Part shown: one piece after another, positions 1-9,400 of the stretch
Position numbering within the stretch: position 1 is the stretch's first letter
How the letters are laid out: the number at the start of each line of letters is the position of its first letter
DNA from: Vallitalea okinawensis
GTDB taxonomy: Bacteria; Bacillota; Clostridia; Lachnospirales; PQDH01
NCBI RefSeq assembly: GCF_002964605.1
Contig: NZ_PQDH01000002.1
Coordinates: 434,001 to 498,000, forward strand
DNA length: 64,000 bases
Direction: 5' to 3'
Made by a program: the position numbers and the translations under genes
Notes under the pieces: model-generated
Database searches by the model: none
The model's input: the letters and a program-made list of their open reading frames with translations, nothing else
Told to the model about the DNA's origin: nothing

Positions 1-2
1 AT

Positions 3-1730
3 TACCCTCCCCTTGTTATTGGCCATCGAGACGTTATTCATATCCATAAATATTGGTGGAGTTTATTTGAGAATATTGGATTATACTATGATTCAGCAGA
101 AGAATTTACTCACCCTATTATGGTTGATGAGTTTGGGGGTAACTACTTAGATGGCAATGGTAATCCTGGATTATACCCGACAGTAAAAGGAAGTCTCTTA
201 CGTTTCCTAGGTCCCAATCATACAAAGGAGAAAAGATTGGCCATCAATCGAGATGCTAATGTGAAAATAGCTGAGTATTGGAGAAGAATTGGTGCAGCAG
301 GTTTCTCACCCTTTTGCATGCTTGGTAGTCCAGAAGATGGTAATCATCATTTCATGGGTCCTTTACAAAAGGGTAAAACAAAACCTGTCATGGATGCTTT
401 AGCAGTGGTTTACTCTCCACTAAGTTGCAGTTTAAACCTATGGGATAGAAATTTCTACCCCAATCAGAGTCTTGAAATACCAGTACATTTATTTAACGAT
501 ACAGATCAAGAAGAATTATTACATGTTCAAGTTAGTATTTGTGATAATGGTAAGATGGAAGAGATTATAAACACTATTGAATTTTCTTCTTCTACTCAAC
601 CTCATAGTCGTAGCATTAAGTATGTTACCATAACTTTACCTAAAGAGAATGGTCTTTGGACCATAAAGAGTACTCTACTTAATCCACCAAAAAAAGTAGA
701 TAAACCTGTCGTATCCCAATGGACTATAAGAACTTTAACACCAGCTCCGGATTCTTACTTAGAAGATAGCATAATTGGTGTCTATGATTCAGAGCAGGAA
801 CTAAAATTATTCTTAGAAGATCATGGTTTTGATGTCCGGGATATGACTGATAAGAATTGTGATCTCATCATGACTTCCTCAAGAACATGGAATCTATTAA
901 ATAAAGATCAATCTTTAAAAGATTTTCTCCAATTAAGATTAAATCAAGGCTGTAGTATAATCATGTTTAGCATTGGACCTAGACAACTGTATCTTCCAGG
1001 ACATACAAGTGCACTAGATGGTATATATACACCAAAGGCTTATGAAATTGAGAACATTAATCTTTTTCATGATATTCAAATAAAGTTTCAGCAAGTGCCA
1101 GAACCTGAAAGCTGTATTCACTCTGCAAACTTAAATTATTTATGGGATTATCTTGATTCTGAGGCAACCCAGATATGGAACGGATTACGAGGTGGACTTA
1201 TTGTTCCAACATGGGATATGGAAGTTAATAGCCCTAATGGTGACGCTTTTTTAGAAAAATGGAGTAATCGTGGTGCAGATGTCCCCCTTTTAAAAAGAGG
1301 CGATTACTATGCCTACGAACTAGCAGGTCACTATCATTTTTCCATTGGAAAAAGTAAAATTGCTGATGAAGAATTAAGAAAAAAGGTCCATTTTTTAGTA
1401 GAAGATGCCCCTGCTCTTAAAATATCTATTAATCCTAAAGCTCCAATTAACAGAATTAATCTTTCTGAAGAATGGCGAACATATCAAAATACTACAGTTG
1501 ACATGCAAATTAAGCCACTTGCTATATGTGGTAAAAACCTAACCCGAACACCAGTTATACAAGTAGATTTAGTAGAAAACAGTGGTCGATTAATACTTTC
1601 GCAGTTGCTTACTGAAGGAAGACTACATACTAATTATAGTGAAGAAGGTTTTTATGGCATTCGTGAAGATGCAGCCACCCAACAATTTGTATTCAATATG
1701 ATGAAACAAGCACTTTCCCAACAAGAGTGA
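3..1730 (+). CDS. GH2-like glycoside hydrolase, 3' part (truncated by window edge)
   Basis: The frame is open from base 3, so the gene starts outside the window; the Met at 120 is internal. The visible part starts in a TIM-barrel-like segment with HRDVIHIHKYWW and then VDEFGGNYLDGNG, resembling the strand carrying an acidic catalytic residue in GH2/clan-A enzymes. From about residue 150 there are beta-sandwich stretches (LNLWDRNFYPNQSLEIPV), then a section around residues 260-400 that resembles a glutamine-amidotransferase-like accessory fold, then another sandwich. It probably removes sugars from a polysaccharide or glycan. No signal peptide can be judged. A hairpin follows the stop, so it ends its own transcript. 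The GH2 assignment rests on fold-level resemblance; another TIM-barrel hydrolase family is possible. Confidence 0.55.
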   Translation, partial: YPPLVIGHRDVIHIHKYWWSLFENIGLYYDSAEEFTHPIMVDEFGGNYLDGNGNPGLYPTVKGSLLRFLGPNHTKEKRLAINRDANVKIAEYWRRIGAAGFSPFCMLGSPEDGNHHFMGPLQKGKTKPVMDALAVVYSPLSCSLNLWDRNFYPNQSLEIPVHLFNDTDQEELLHVQVSICDNGKMEEIINTIEFSSSTQPHSRSIKYVTITLPKENGLWTIKSTLLNPPKKVDKPVVSQWTIRTLTPAPDSYLEDSIIGVYDSEQELKLFLEDHGFDVRDMTDKNCDLIMTSSRTWNLLNKDQSLKDFLQLRLNQGCSIIMFSIGPRQLYLPGHTSALDGIYTPKAYEIENINLFHDIQIKFQQVPEPESCIHSANLNYLWDYLDSEATQIWNGLRGGLIVPTWDMEVNSPNGDAFLEKWSNRGADVPLLKRGDYYAYELAGHYHFSIGKSKIADEELRKKVHFLVEDAPALKISINPKAPINRINLSEEWRTYQNTTVDMQIKPLAICGKNLTRTPVIQVDLVENSGRLILSQLLTEGRLHTNYSEEGFYGIREDAATQQFVFNMMKQALSQQE

Positions 1731-1763
1731 CTCCATCACGTTTGCACAGAGTAGCTAACTATT

Positions 1764-1795
1764 AAACCATGTTGTATTTATATACAGCATGGTTT
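1764..1795 (+). terminator. hairpin terminator after GH2-like gene
   Basis: AAACCATGTTGTA pairs with TACAGCATGGTTT (13 bp with one G-T wobble) around a 6-nt loop, followed by a pyrimidine-rich ACTTCTCTT stretch. It lies 34 nt after the stop codon and before the AraC gene. Confidence 0.65.
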
Positions 1796-1868
1796 ACTTC
1801 TCTTACTTAAAGGTGATAGATATGGTATACTTATGAAAATACATATTCAAGGATTGAAGGGTGATTTT

Positions 1869-2714
1869 GTGAACGAAAAACTACTTTCTACTACCAATGT
1901 GAATATAAGAGTAATGGCATACACAAAAGTTAAAATAACCTGGAAAGAAGAGAATATCCAACCTGAATTTAATCGACTTTACTTTATATGTGATGGTGAA
2001 GGTGTTATAGAAGTAGAAGGAAAAAAGTACTATCCAAAGCCAGGTGATATAGCCATCTTACCAGCAGGTAAGCAACAATCCTTTGGAACACTCAATGAGA
2101 ATACTTATTTAAAATATTGGTGCCATTTTGATGCAAAAGTAGGGAAACAAAATCTATTCGATCTCATTTCCCTTCCATATGTTGTTCCAGTTAAAGAGTA
2201 TTCTCACACATCTGATCGATTTAAGACAATGCTAAGTTACCATCATAAAGAGGATATTACTTCTTTACTTATGGCTAAATCTATATTATTAGAACTCTTA
2301 GCACTTTATTTTAAAAATGCACGCAGTATGAATAATTATCCTCATCCTGTTCCAATTGTAAAATATGATGAGCAAATCTCTCTTATATTGTACTTCATAG
2401 AAAAAAACTTACATACCCATTTAAATAATGAGCAATTAGCAGAACAGTTACATTTTCATCCCAATCACTTTATCCGTTTTTTTAAGAATGCTGTTGGCAT
2501 ATCCCCTATGAAGTACATCAACCAACGACGTATGGAAAAAGCTAAGCATATGCTTAGCTCTTCATTTATGAGTATAACGGAAATCGGTCAAAAAGTAAGT
2601 TACAGCAATGTATTTCATTTTTCTAAAGCCTTTAAGCAATATATGGGGTATTCACCATCTGAATATCGTCAGCATTATATGGAACTTGATCATGGTGATA
2701 TGCATGGTCACTAA
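1869..2714 (+). CDS. AraC-family transcriptional regulator with N-terminal cupin
   Basis: The product has a cupin sugar-sensing domain (about residues 20-110; ICDGEGVIEVEGKKYYPKPGDIAILP) followed by two C-terminal HTH motifs of the AraC type (ending about residue 275, with FHFSKAFKQYMGYSPSEYR). The GTG at 1869 is preferred over the ATG at 1833: GAAGGG lies 8 nt before the GTG, while the only site before the ATG is 17 nt away. The protein is then 281 residues. It probably activates neighbouring sugar-use genes on binding a mono- or oligosaccharide. Its last 4 nt overlap the end of the convergent fucosidase gene. Confidence 0.85.
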   Translation: MNEKLLSTTNVNIRVMAYTKVKITWKEENIQPEFNRLYFICDGEGVIEVEGKKYYPKPGDIAILPAGKQQSFGTLNENTYLKYWCHFDAKVGKQNLFDLISLPYVVPVKEYSHTSDRFKTMLSYHHKEDITSLLMAKSILLELLALYFKNARSMNNYPHPVPIVKYDEQISLILYFIEKNLHTHLNNEQLAEQLHFHPNHFIRFFKNAVGISPMKYINQRRMEKAKHMLSSSFMSITEIGQKVSYSNVFHFSKAFKQYMGYSPSEYRQHYMELDHGDMHGH

Positions 2715-4003
2715 GGCTTATATATTTTACCTCCATGTAATGGTGGGTAATAACTGCATCTTGCATAATTAGGCTGCTGATCAAACTCCAGTTCAAAGAC
2801 GGGTATGCCAACATTCTCATCAGGATTTTTAACTGGTAAGTCTAAAATAATACGATGACCAACTTGTTTGAAATCAATAGGTGAGCTGTCTTTTAATAAA
2901 CGTACGGTTTTTAGTTGTGCATCCATTATGCCTGCTAGAACTAGTCGTTGATCTTTTGGCCATATTATATTCAATACGTAGCACTTGTTATTCTCGCATA
3001 TAGCTTGGCAGACACCACTTACGTTGACAACTCTATCGTTCCCTTTATCTTTTTTACCATAAACAGCTTCACCATTCTCTATTAACCACTTCCCAACTTT
3101 ATTAAGAGGTTCGATTACTTCTTTTGGTAAAGAACCATCGGGTTTTGGACCCACATTCAATAAAAGATTACCGCCTGAAGCAGTTACCTTTCTGATCATA
3201 CGTATAATCTGTTGAGGTGTATAACTATAAGGTAATACTTGATCGGAATCAATATATCCCCAGCTTATTCCATTAAAGGTCATACATGCTTCCCAATCTC
3301 TATCTTCTGCTGTGATATGTTCTTCTGGTGTACCAAAATCCTCATCTAGTTTACTTCTGTTATTAATGATAATATGAGGTTGAAGCTCCCTTACCATTTG
3401 ATTAAGTTCTAAAGAATTCCATCCTTCATGGGATTCCATTGGGCGAGGAACGTCATACCATAAAATATCTATCTTGCCATACTGAGTCATTAGCTCTCTA
3501 TTAAGCTCTTTAATATAATCATTAAAACGCTTTCTAGCTTCGCTGTCATAAGCACAACGACCACCATCCGGATGCTGCCAATCCATTAATGAAGAATAAA
3601 AACCTATCTTTAAATCATATTCCCTGCATGCTTCTACAAACTCTTTAACTATATCTCGTTTTGGACCATAATTAACAGAATTATAGGGGTTCACTTTGGA
3701 ATCCCATAGGCTAAAGCCCTCATGATGTCTTGTTGTTAACACCATATACTTCATACCTGCTTCTTTAGCCAGTTTTGCCCATTCTCTTGGTGCTTCTTCT
3801 CGGGGACAGAAGGAGTTAGCCAATTTCTTGTATTGTTCTACATCATAATTTTCTAAAGCCATTACCCATTCATTTCTACCTAACTCTGAGTATAATCCAT
3901 AATGAACAAACATACCAAACCTAGCTTCTCGCCACCATTGCATTCTTTCATCCCTAGTTTCTGCTATCTTTACTTCATAGTCAGCTTTACATAATACACT
4001 CAT
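2711..4003 (-). CDS. alpha-L-fucosidase, GH29
   Basis: GH29 retaining enzymes release alpha-L-fucose from glycan ends. The 430-residue product has the family features: ARFGMFVHYGLYS near the N-terminus (His34), TTRHHEGFSLWDS (His93/His94), and ILWYD with the likely nucleophile Asp184, then SGGNLLLNVGPKPDG. There is no signal peptide, so it acts in the cytoplasm on imported oligosaccharides, fitting the ABC transporter upstream in the same direction. An AAGGA site precedes the ATG. It is the last gene of the minus-strand locus and may have its own promoter, since a terminator-like hairpin separates it from the GH65 gene. The exact linkage specificity is not visible. Confidence 0.92.
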   Translation of the reverse strand: MSVLCKADYEVKIAETRDERMQWWREARFGMFVHYGLYSELGRNEWVMALENYDVEQYKKLANSFCPREEAPREWAKLAKEAGMKYMVLTTRHHEGFSLWDSKVNPYNSVNYGPKRDIVKEFVEACREYDLKIGFYSSLMDWQHPDGGRCAYDSEARKRFNDYIKELNRELMTQYGKIDILWYDVPRPMESHEGWNSLELNQMVRELQPHIIINNRSKLDEDFGTPEEHITAEDRDWEACMTFNGISWGYIDSDQVLPYSYTPQQIIRMIRKVTASGGNLLLNVGPKPDGSLPKEVIEPLNKVGKWLIENGEAVYGKKDKGNDRVVNVSGVCQAICENNKCYVLNIIWPKDQRLVLAGIMDAQLKTVRLLKDSSPIDFKQVGHRIILDLPVKNPDENVGIPVFELEFDQQPNYARCSYYPPLHGGKIYKP

Positions 4004-4098
4004 CTTTCAAATCCTTCTTTCATTTAATAGTATACTTACTATGTAAGATAGCTTTATTGTAGCCAAAACAAACATAGATTTATATAAAACTAGCAAAA

Positions 4099-4120
4099 GA
4101 AGAATGATCTCTCATTCTTC
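4099..4120 (-). terminator. hairpin at the stop codon of the GH65 gene
   Basis: On the minus strand GAAGAATGA pairs perfectly with TCATTCTTC around a 4-nt loop, followed by TTTTGC. The stem begins within the stop codon of the GH65 gene. It is probably a weak terminator or 3'-end stabiliser that separates GH65 from GH29. Confidence 0.5.
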
Positions 4121-6296
4121 AATCCACTTTTTTAACTAATGTTTTTTTATGGTCACAATAGATACGGTACCAGTAACCTTTATAGAAAATCTTAAATGAC
4201 ATGTATTCTATTTCCTTAGGCAGTCTAGGCGATAATGAAAGTTGATCTGATTCAAAACTATTTTTCATACCCCCAAATCCCATAATTAAACCTTGCCAAA
4301 TCCCTCCACAATTTGCGATATGAATACCTTCAGCCGCCCCCTTCTCTTCCATGTCTATGCCTATACTCTTGGCGAACATATCATAAGCATTTTCTGAGTC
4401 ACTTAAATCACTGTAAACGAGAGCATGAAAAATATAGGATAAAGAAGAATCATGTGTGGTCAAGGGTTCATAATAATCCATACAATGCTTTTTCATGGTA
4501 TTATTAAAATCTTTTCTAAATAGATAGAGAAGGGCTATGACATCGGCTTGTTTTAGTGCTTTACTTCGATAATTCCTCTCTTGTGATATGAACTGTCCAA
4601 AAGGTCTACTCTTATCCGTCCAAATCTTATCCATATCGATATCTTCAAAATTACTAAAGTTCTCGCATTGATTAATGAATCCCTTTTTATCATCAATAAG
4701 TAAAACCATATTCTGAACTATATCTTTAATCTTCAATACCTCGTCTTCTGTAATATTCAACTTTCTTAATAGGGTTTTATTCTTCTCATCAGCAAAGGCT
4801 ATAGTGTCTATTGTTGCTTGCAATGTAAATCGAACCATGTAATTCGTAAAGGTATTGTTATTGGTAAAGGGTAAATATTCGTCAGGACCCATAACACCTC
4901 TTAAATGATAAGTACCCTCTTCCTCATAGACTCTCTCCATCCAATACCTTGCTGTTTCCATAAGCATCTCTAATCCTTCATTCAATAGAAACTCTTGATC
5001 ATTCATATTCTTACAATAGTGCAATAAGCCATAAATAACATCAGCTGTTACATGTACTTCTAAATCTGCATATTGCCAATTAGAACATTGCTCTTTACCT
5101 GAAATGCATGACTCCCAAGAAAATTTAGCCCCATTATAGCCATATCTCTTAGCATTCTCTTTAGCACCTTTTAGGGTATTGTATCGATACCTAATCAATT
5201 TCTTTGCATATTCCGGTTGAGTATAGATAAAGAAAGGTAATAAGTAGACCTCTGTATCCCAAAAATAGTGCCCATAATAGGCTTCACCTGCATAAGCTTT
5301 AGCATCGATAGCAACATGATCCTTCTCATTAACACTGCGTAATAGATGGTAGATGCTAAATCTCACAGCCTTTTGTAATTTCTCGTTTCCTCCAATTTCT
5401 ATATCGGATTTTTCCCATTTTTCAGCCCAGATTCTATTATGCTTTTCAAACTCATTGTGACTATCCCCAATATTGATATTATTTTGTAAATGCTTTCCGA
5501 TATCTCCACAGTACTCATCGTCAATACTGGTGGCATAATATATTCTTTTTTCAATAATTACTTTTTCATTAGCTTTAAGATCCAGACTTCCATGTTGATA
5601 TATTCTATTCTCCACTTTATGTATCCTATTTTCTAACATGGTTCCTTGGGAGATACTAATATCCACACATAACCCAACCTCTTGATTAGTATCTGTTATA
5701 AGATATGCAGAAAACTCCTCTTCATCTAGATCAATCTTATTGAAGTGATTATAACCATTTGTGGTTACACCAGTATCAATAAAATGACTGATCTCTAGAA
5801 TACCATCTTTCTCAGAGGTGATTTCGGTCCTTTGGACAATCATGTTCTTGATTGCCATGCTGCAATACCTTTGAACATTGACCTTAATCACATTATTGTT
5901 AATGCTCCAATGAAATTTTCTTTCTAAGCTACCATTTCTAAGATTTAGCTTTCTTTCAAAATCGGTATACATGGACTGATTCATATCAAATCTCTCATCT
6001 TCATAAATCATGTTCATGCCCAAAGCATAAGGTAGATTAATAATTTCTTCACCTAAAATAGGATGATTGCCGTATATCCCTGGTATATATGTACCCCATT
6101 TACTTAACGGATGGCGTTGCTTTTCTAAAGTTACATTTGCAGGAAGTCTCCAGTAAACATCATCTTGAGATGCTTCTGATAGATCTTCATCAAAGGTCGC
6201 TCGTAAATTCAAGTAGCCATTACCTTGAGCATATGCTCCTTCATAATGCTTATTGTCGCTCTTATTGTAATCCTTATTTGTTAGTATCCAACCCAT
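4119..6296 (-). CDS. GH65 family glycosidase/phosphorylase
   Basis: GH65 enzymes are mostly inverting disaccharide phosphorylases (maltose, trehalose, kojibiose, nigerose) that give beta-glucose 1-phosphate. Visible features: an N-terminal super-sandwich; the (alpha/alpha)6 barrel with GHYFWDTEVYLLPFF; GVMGPDEY with the probable catalytic Glu near residue 472; and the C-terminal HDSSLS and EGIHIANCGGIWQG motifs. At 725 residues it is near the usual 750-800. There is no signal peptide, so it is cytoplasmic. GAGGT lies 8 nt before the ATG. It sits between the giant secreted protein and the fucosidase, so it probably handles imported oligosaccharides. Specificity, and whether it is a phosphorylase or a hydrolase, cannot be fixed by eye. 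Confidence 0.88.
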   Translation of the reverse strand: MGWILTNKDYNKSDNKHYEGAYAQGNGYLNLRATFDEDLSEASQDDVYWRLPANVTLEKQRHPLSKWGTYIPGIYGNHPILGEEIINLPYALGMNMIYEDERFDMNQSMYTDFERKLNLRNGSLERKFHWSINNNVIKVNVQRYCSMAIKNMIVQRTEITSEKDGILEISHFIDTGVTTNGYNHFNKIDLDEEEFSAYLITDTNQEVGLCVDISISQGTMLENRIHKVENRIYQHGSLDLKANEKVIIEKRIYYATSIDDEYCGDIGKHLQNNINIGDSHNEFEKHNRIWAEKWEKSDIEIGGNEKLQKAVRFSIYHLLRSVNEKDHVAIDAKAYAGEAYYGHYFWDTEVYLLPFFIYTQPEYAKKLIRYRYNTLKGAKENAKRYGYNGAKFSWESCISGKEQCSNWQYADLEVHVTADVIYGLLHYCKNMNDQEFLLNEGLEMLMETARYWMERVYEEEGTYHLRGVMGPDEYLPFTNNNTFTNYMVRFTLQATIDTIAFADEKNKTLLRKLNITEDEVLKIKDIVQNMVLLIDDKKGFINQCENFSNFEDIDMDKIWTDKSRPFGQFISQERNYRSKALKQADVIALLYLFRKDFNNTMKKHCMDYYEPLTTHDSSLSYIFHALVYSDLSDSENAYDMFAKSIGIDMEEKGAAEGIHIANCGGIWQGLIMGFGGMKNSFESDQLSLSPRLPKEIEYMSFKIFYKGYWYRIYCDHKKTLVKKVD

Positions 6297-6360
6297 ATTT
6301 TAATACCTCATTTATTATAAAGTCTATTTGTATCAAATCTTTTTTGTAACCCATTGAAGC

Positions 6361-6387
6361 ATGGTGCACCTTATACAGGTGCACCAT
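6361..6387 (-). other. perfect intercistronic hairpin without T-run
   Basis: ATGGTGCACCT and AGGTGCACCAT form a perfect 11-bp stem with a 5-nt loop between the giant protein gene and the GH65 gene. No T-run follows on the minus strand, so an mRNA-stabilising or processing structure is more likely than a terminator. Confidence 0.6.
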
Positions 6388-6424
6388 ATTTACTAGTTAA
6401 TACATTTAATTTATCTGATTACCT

Positions 6425-9400
6425 CTATTCAATTGTGTAATCATTGTTTTTTTTATCTTTTTTTTCTTTTTTGTCTTTTTTGTCTTTTTTATCTTTTTTG
6501 TCTTTTTTATTTTTTTCTTTATACCACTGTGCTTCTAGAACTTCGATTTCTTTAACAACAGTATCTGTTTCACCATTGATCAACTCAAATGATATAGTTT
6601 CTGTTGTTCTAATCTCACCCAGGTTAATAAGATTAAATCCAACCTGAAGCTTATTATTCATTTTTTCTGCTTCAACTAATCCATCTACTTTAATGACGAA
6701 CTTCTCTGGTAGTGTTTCAAAATATATGTTAATATCTTGAATCTCCTTGATTTCACTAAATGTCATTGTTAGTTCATTTGTTGTATTTGCGCCAGAAGCT
6801 TGCCACGTTGCATCGTTATCAACTGCTCCATCAATGACACCTAATATGCTATCACTTGGCATTGTAAAGCTTTGATATCTGGCTTCTTCTCCAGTATGAC
6901 CTACACCATAACCAGTGGAATAGTTAAGAGGGAAAGAAAAATCGATTGTTGCTTGCTCACCTTCATTTTGATCAGTATGCACTCTCAACCAACCTGTTCC
7001 AAGGAAACTTTCATTGGCAACACCAGTTATAGTTCCAGTATCATTACTTGTATACTTACCAAAATCTTCACCAGTAACCCCTGTACTATTACTTGTAGGC
7101 CATCTATAACAAGTAACTCCTCCGTTATATACGGTTTCTTGAGTTGCTCCTAAAACATAGCGCTTACCTGCTTCTAAGGTCACTTGTTCATCATTGGCAT
7201 CTCTCATGGTAATATTATAGGACTTATTTAACCCGCCATTCTCAATAGTCGTAATTGGAAGTGTCCCAGTTGCAATAGGGTCCCCTGTTGGTCCTTTGCC
7301 ATCTTCAGAGATAGGATAAAGATGAACTTTAAAATCTGTGAAATCATCAGGCCATACCTCAGGTCTGTCAATACATATAAACATATCCACTGAATCCAAT
7401 AGGGCATCTGTTGAAAGACTGGATTCAATAATAGTTAAAGGTGTACCTTCCGCATTTCTTTGAGTAGCAATATTTCCTGTATGGAGTGCTTTAAATCCAT
7501 ATAATGCAACTGATTTACCTTCCTGATTCTTCAATAGAATTCTAATACCCATGGCTTCAACCATATCGAATTGAACAATATTTTCATCAGGTGCTATATA
7601 CATTGAACCAATGGCATTACTAACAGGTTTCCAATGTCCATCAAGTAAGTATTCAACAGTATAGTCTGTAGGAAGACCAATTGTATCATCAGTTAAACCT
7701 GTAGGCTTATAGTATACATTAAAATCGAGTTGATTCATGTATCTTGAATTGTTAAACACAACGCCGTAATAGCTATCTGTTTCAATTTGGGATTCCCATC
7801 TATGCTCCTTACTGATGCTATCCGCAATTGGCGCAGTCTCATCAGAATCCATATTGGTTGATGAAGTGATGACTGTTCCATCACTTGCTATATTAGCACC
7901 ATTGTAAGGCAAAGCGCCTTTTGGAATTGTTTTTAAGCCGTCTAACCATAGATCAAGACCTAAACTACCGCCTGTTATGGTATTGAATGTTATATAATTA
8001 ATCTGACTTAAATTCGGTTCCCCTGTAATGGATTGAATCCACATACTGTTTCCATCCAATGGTATATAAGCTGCATACCACTCATGTCGGTACTGCATTT
8101 CAGTAAAGTTTACATAATGGAAAGGTGATAAAACTGTTTCAGTCGGTGTAAACGTCATATAGTTACTTTCATCTGTATACAGTGTCACGACAGGTGTCTT
8201 ACTCGCATCTCTATTCTGATTACGTATCTTCATACTGAATGTGAGAGCCGCATCATCACTAAAGTCAAAACCTCCATCTTTTGTTTTGGGATATGTCAAT
8301 ACATTAGTTGGTGCTGTTGTTGTCATCTTAATGGATTGATTACCATCAATAACATAATATATTGGATAATCCACTAGAGATGTTGCACCAACCTGTGGAA
8401 TCGTCATATCAGGACTATCATTAGTAAGTTCTGTCTTCCCATCATTTGCTGTTACATCCCAGTTGGATACATGCTCTTCTGTACCGATTTCTTCTCCAGA
8501 AGCAACAACATTCACATTAATCCAATCAATATCTGACCAATTTCCATTAGTAACAGTCACAGCCACATCATAAAAACCTGGTTCTTGATAGGTATAGTTT
8601 ACTGATTCTCCAGTAAGGATTGTTCCATCACCCATATCCCATCGATAGGTTAATGGTTGATTGTTTGGATCTGTACTGCCTGCAGCAGAGAACGTAATTG
8701 CTTCTTCAGTATAATAACGCTCTCTATCAGAATTGATAATAGCTGATGGCACCTGATTTAAATAATCATCATAATCTTCTTGATATGCCGCGCCTTCTCT
8801 GATGATAATATCTTCTGCATTAGCTGTTGTATAGATTGCATTGTTATTTCCGTTACCTTCAATTAAATTACCATTGATCTCAAACCATTCTGCGTGATCC
8901 AAGTAAATAGGATACATGGTATTGTTCACAATTCTATTGTTTTGTATTAAAGCATGATAGGAAGGTTGCTCCTCTTTATAGCTCATACCAATACCTGAAC
9001 CATTGTTATCATGGATATTATTATTGATAATAACCATATGTTCTGAAGACCAATATTTCATTGAAATACCTGCATTTCCGAAGTTTTCTGGAGCATTGGC
9101 AGGTTTAATTCCATTATAAGCAATTTCATTACCTATCAGTACGGATTCATCTGAACCACCTAACCAGAAACCATAACTTGAATAATTGGCTTTATTTCGA
9201 ATATAATAGTTTCTGCCCATGCCACTTTCAACTGCATTGTTATTAGCAAAAGATGTATCATTCTCTTCAAATACATTTCCTTCAGACACATAGCCGTTTA
9301 AAGCTCTGACAAATATCCCATCACCACCGTGAGTGAAATCATTCCCCTTTATGTAGTTATAGTTTGAACCTGCTTCAATAAGCGATGAAGTTGAATCTCT

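Noticed and set aside
2632-2820. Minus-strand ORF across the AraC/GH29 junction
   Set aside because: It covers the ends of two well-supported convergent genes and has no start signal.
6444-6647. Plus-strand ORF of Phe/Leu/Ser repeats
   Set aside because: It is the antisense of the Lys-Lys-Asp microsatellite.
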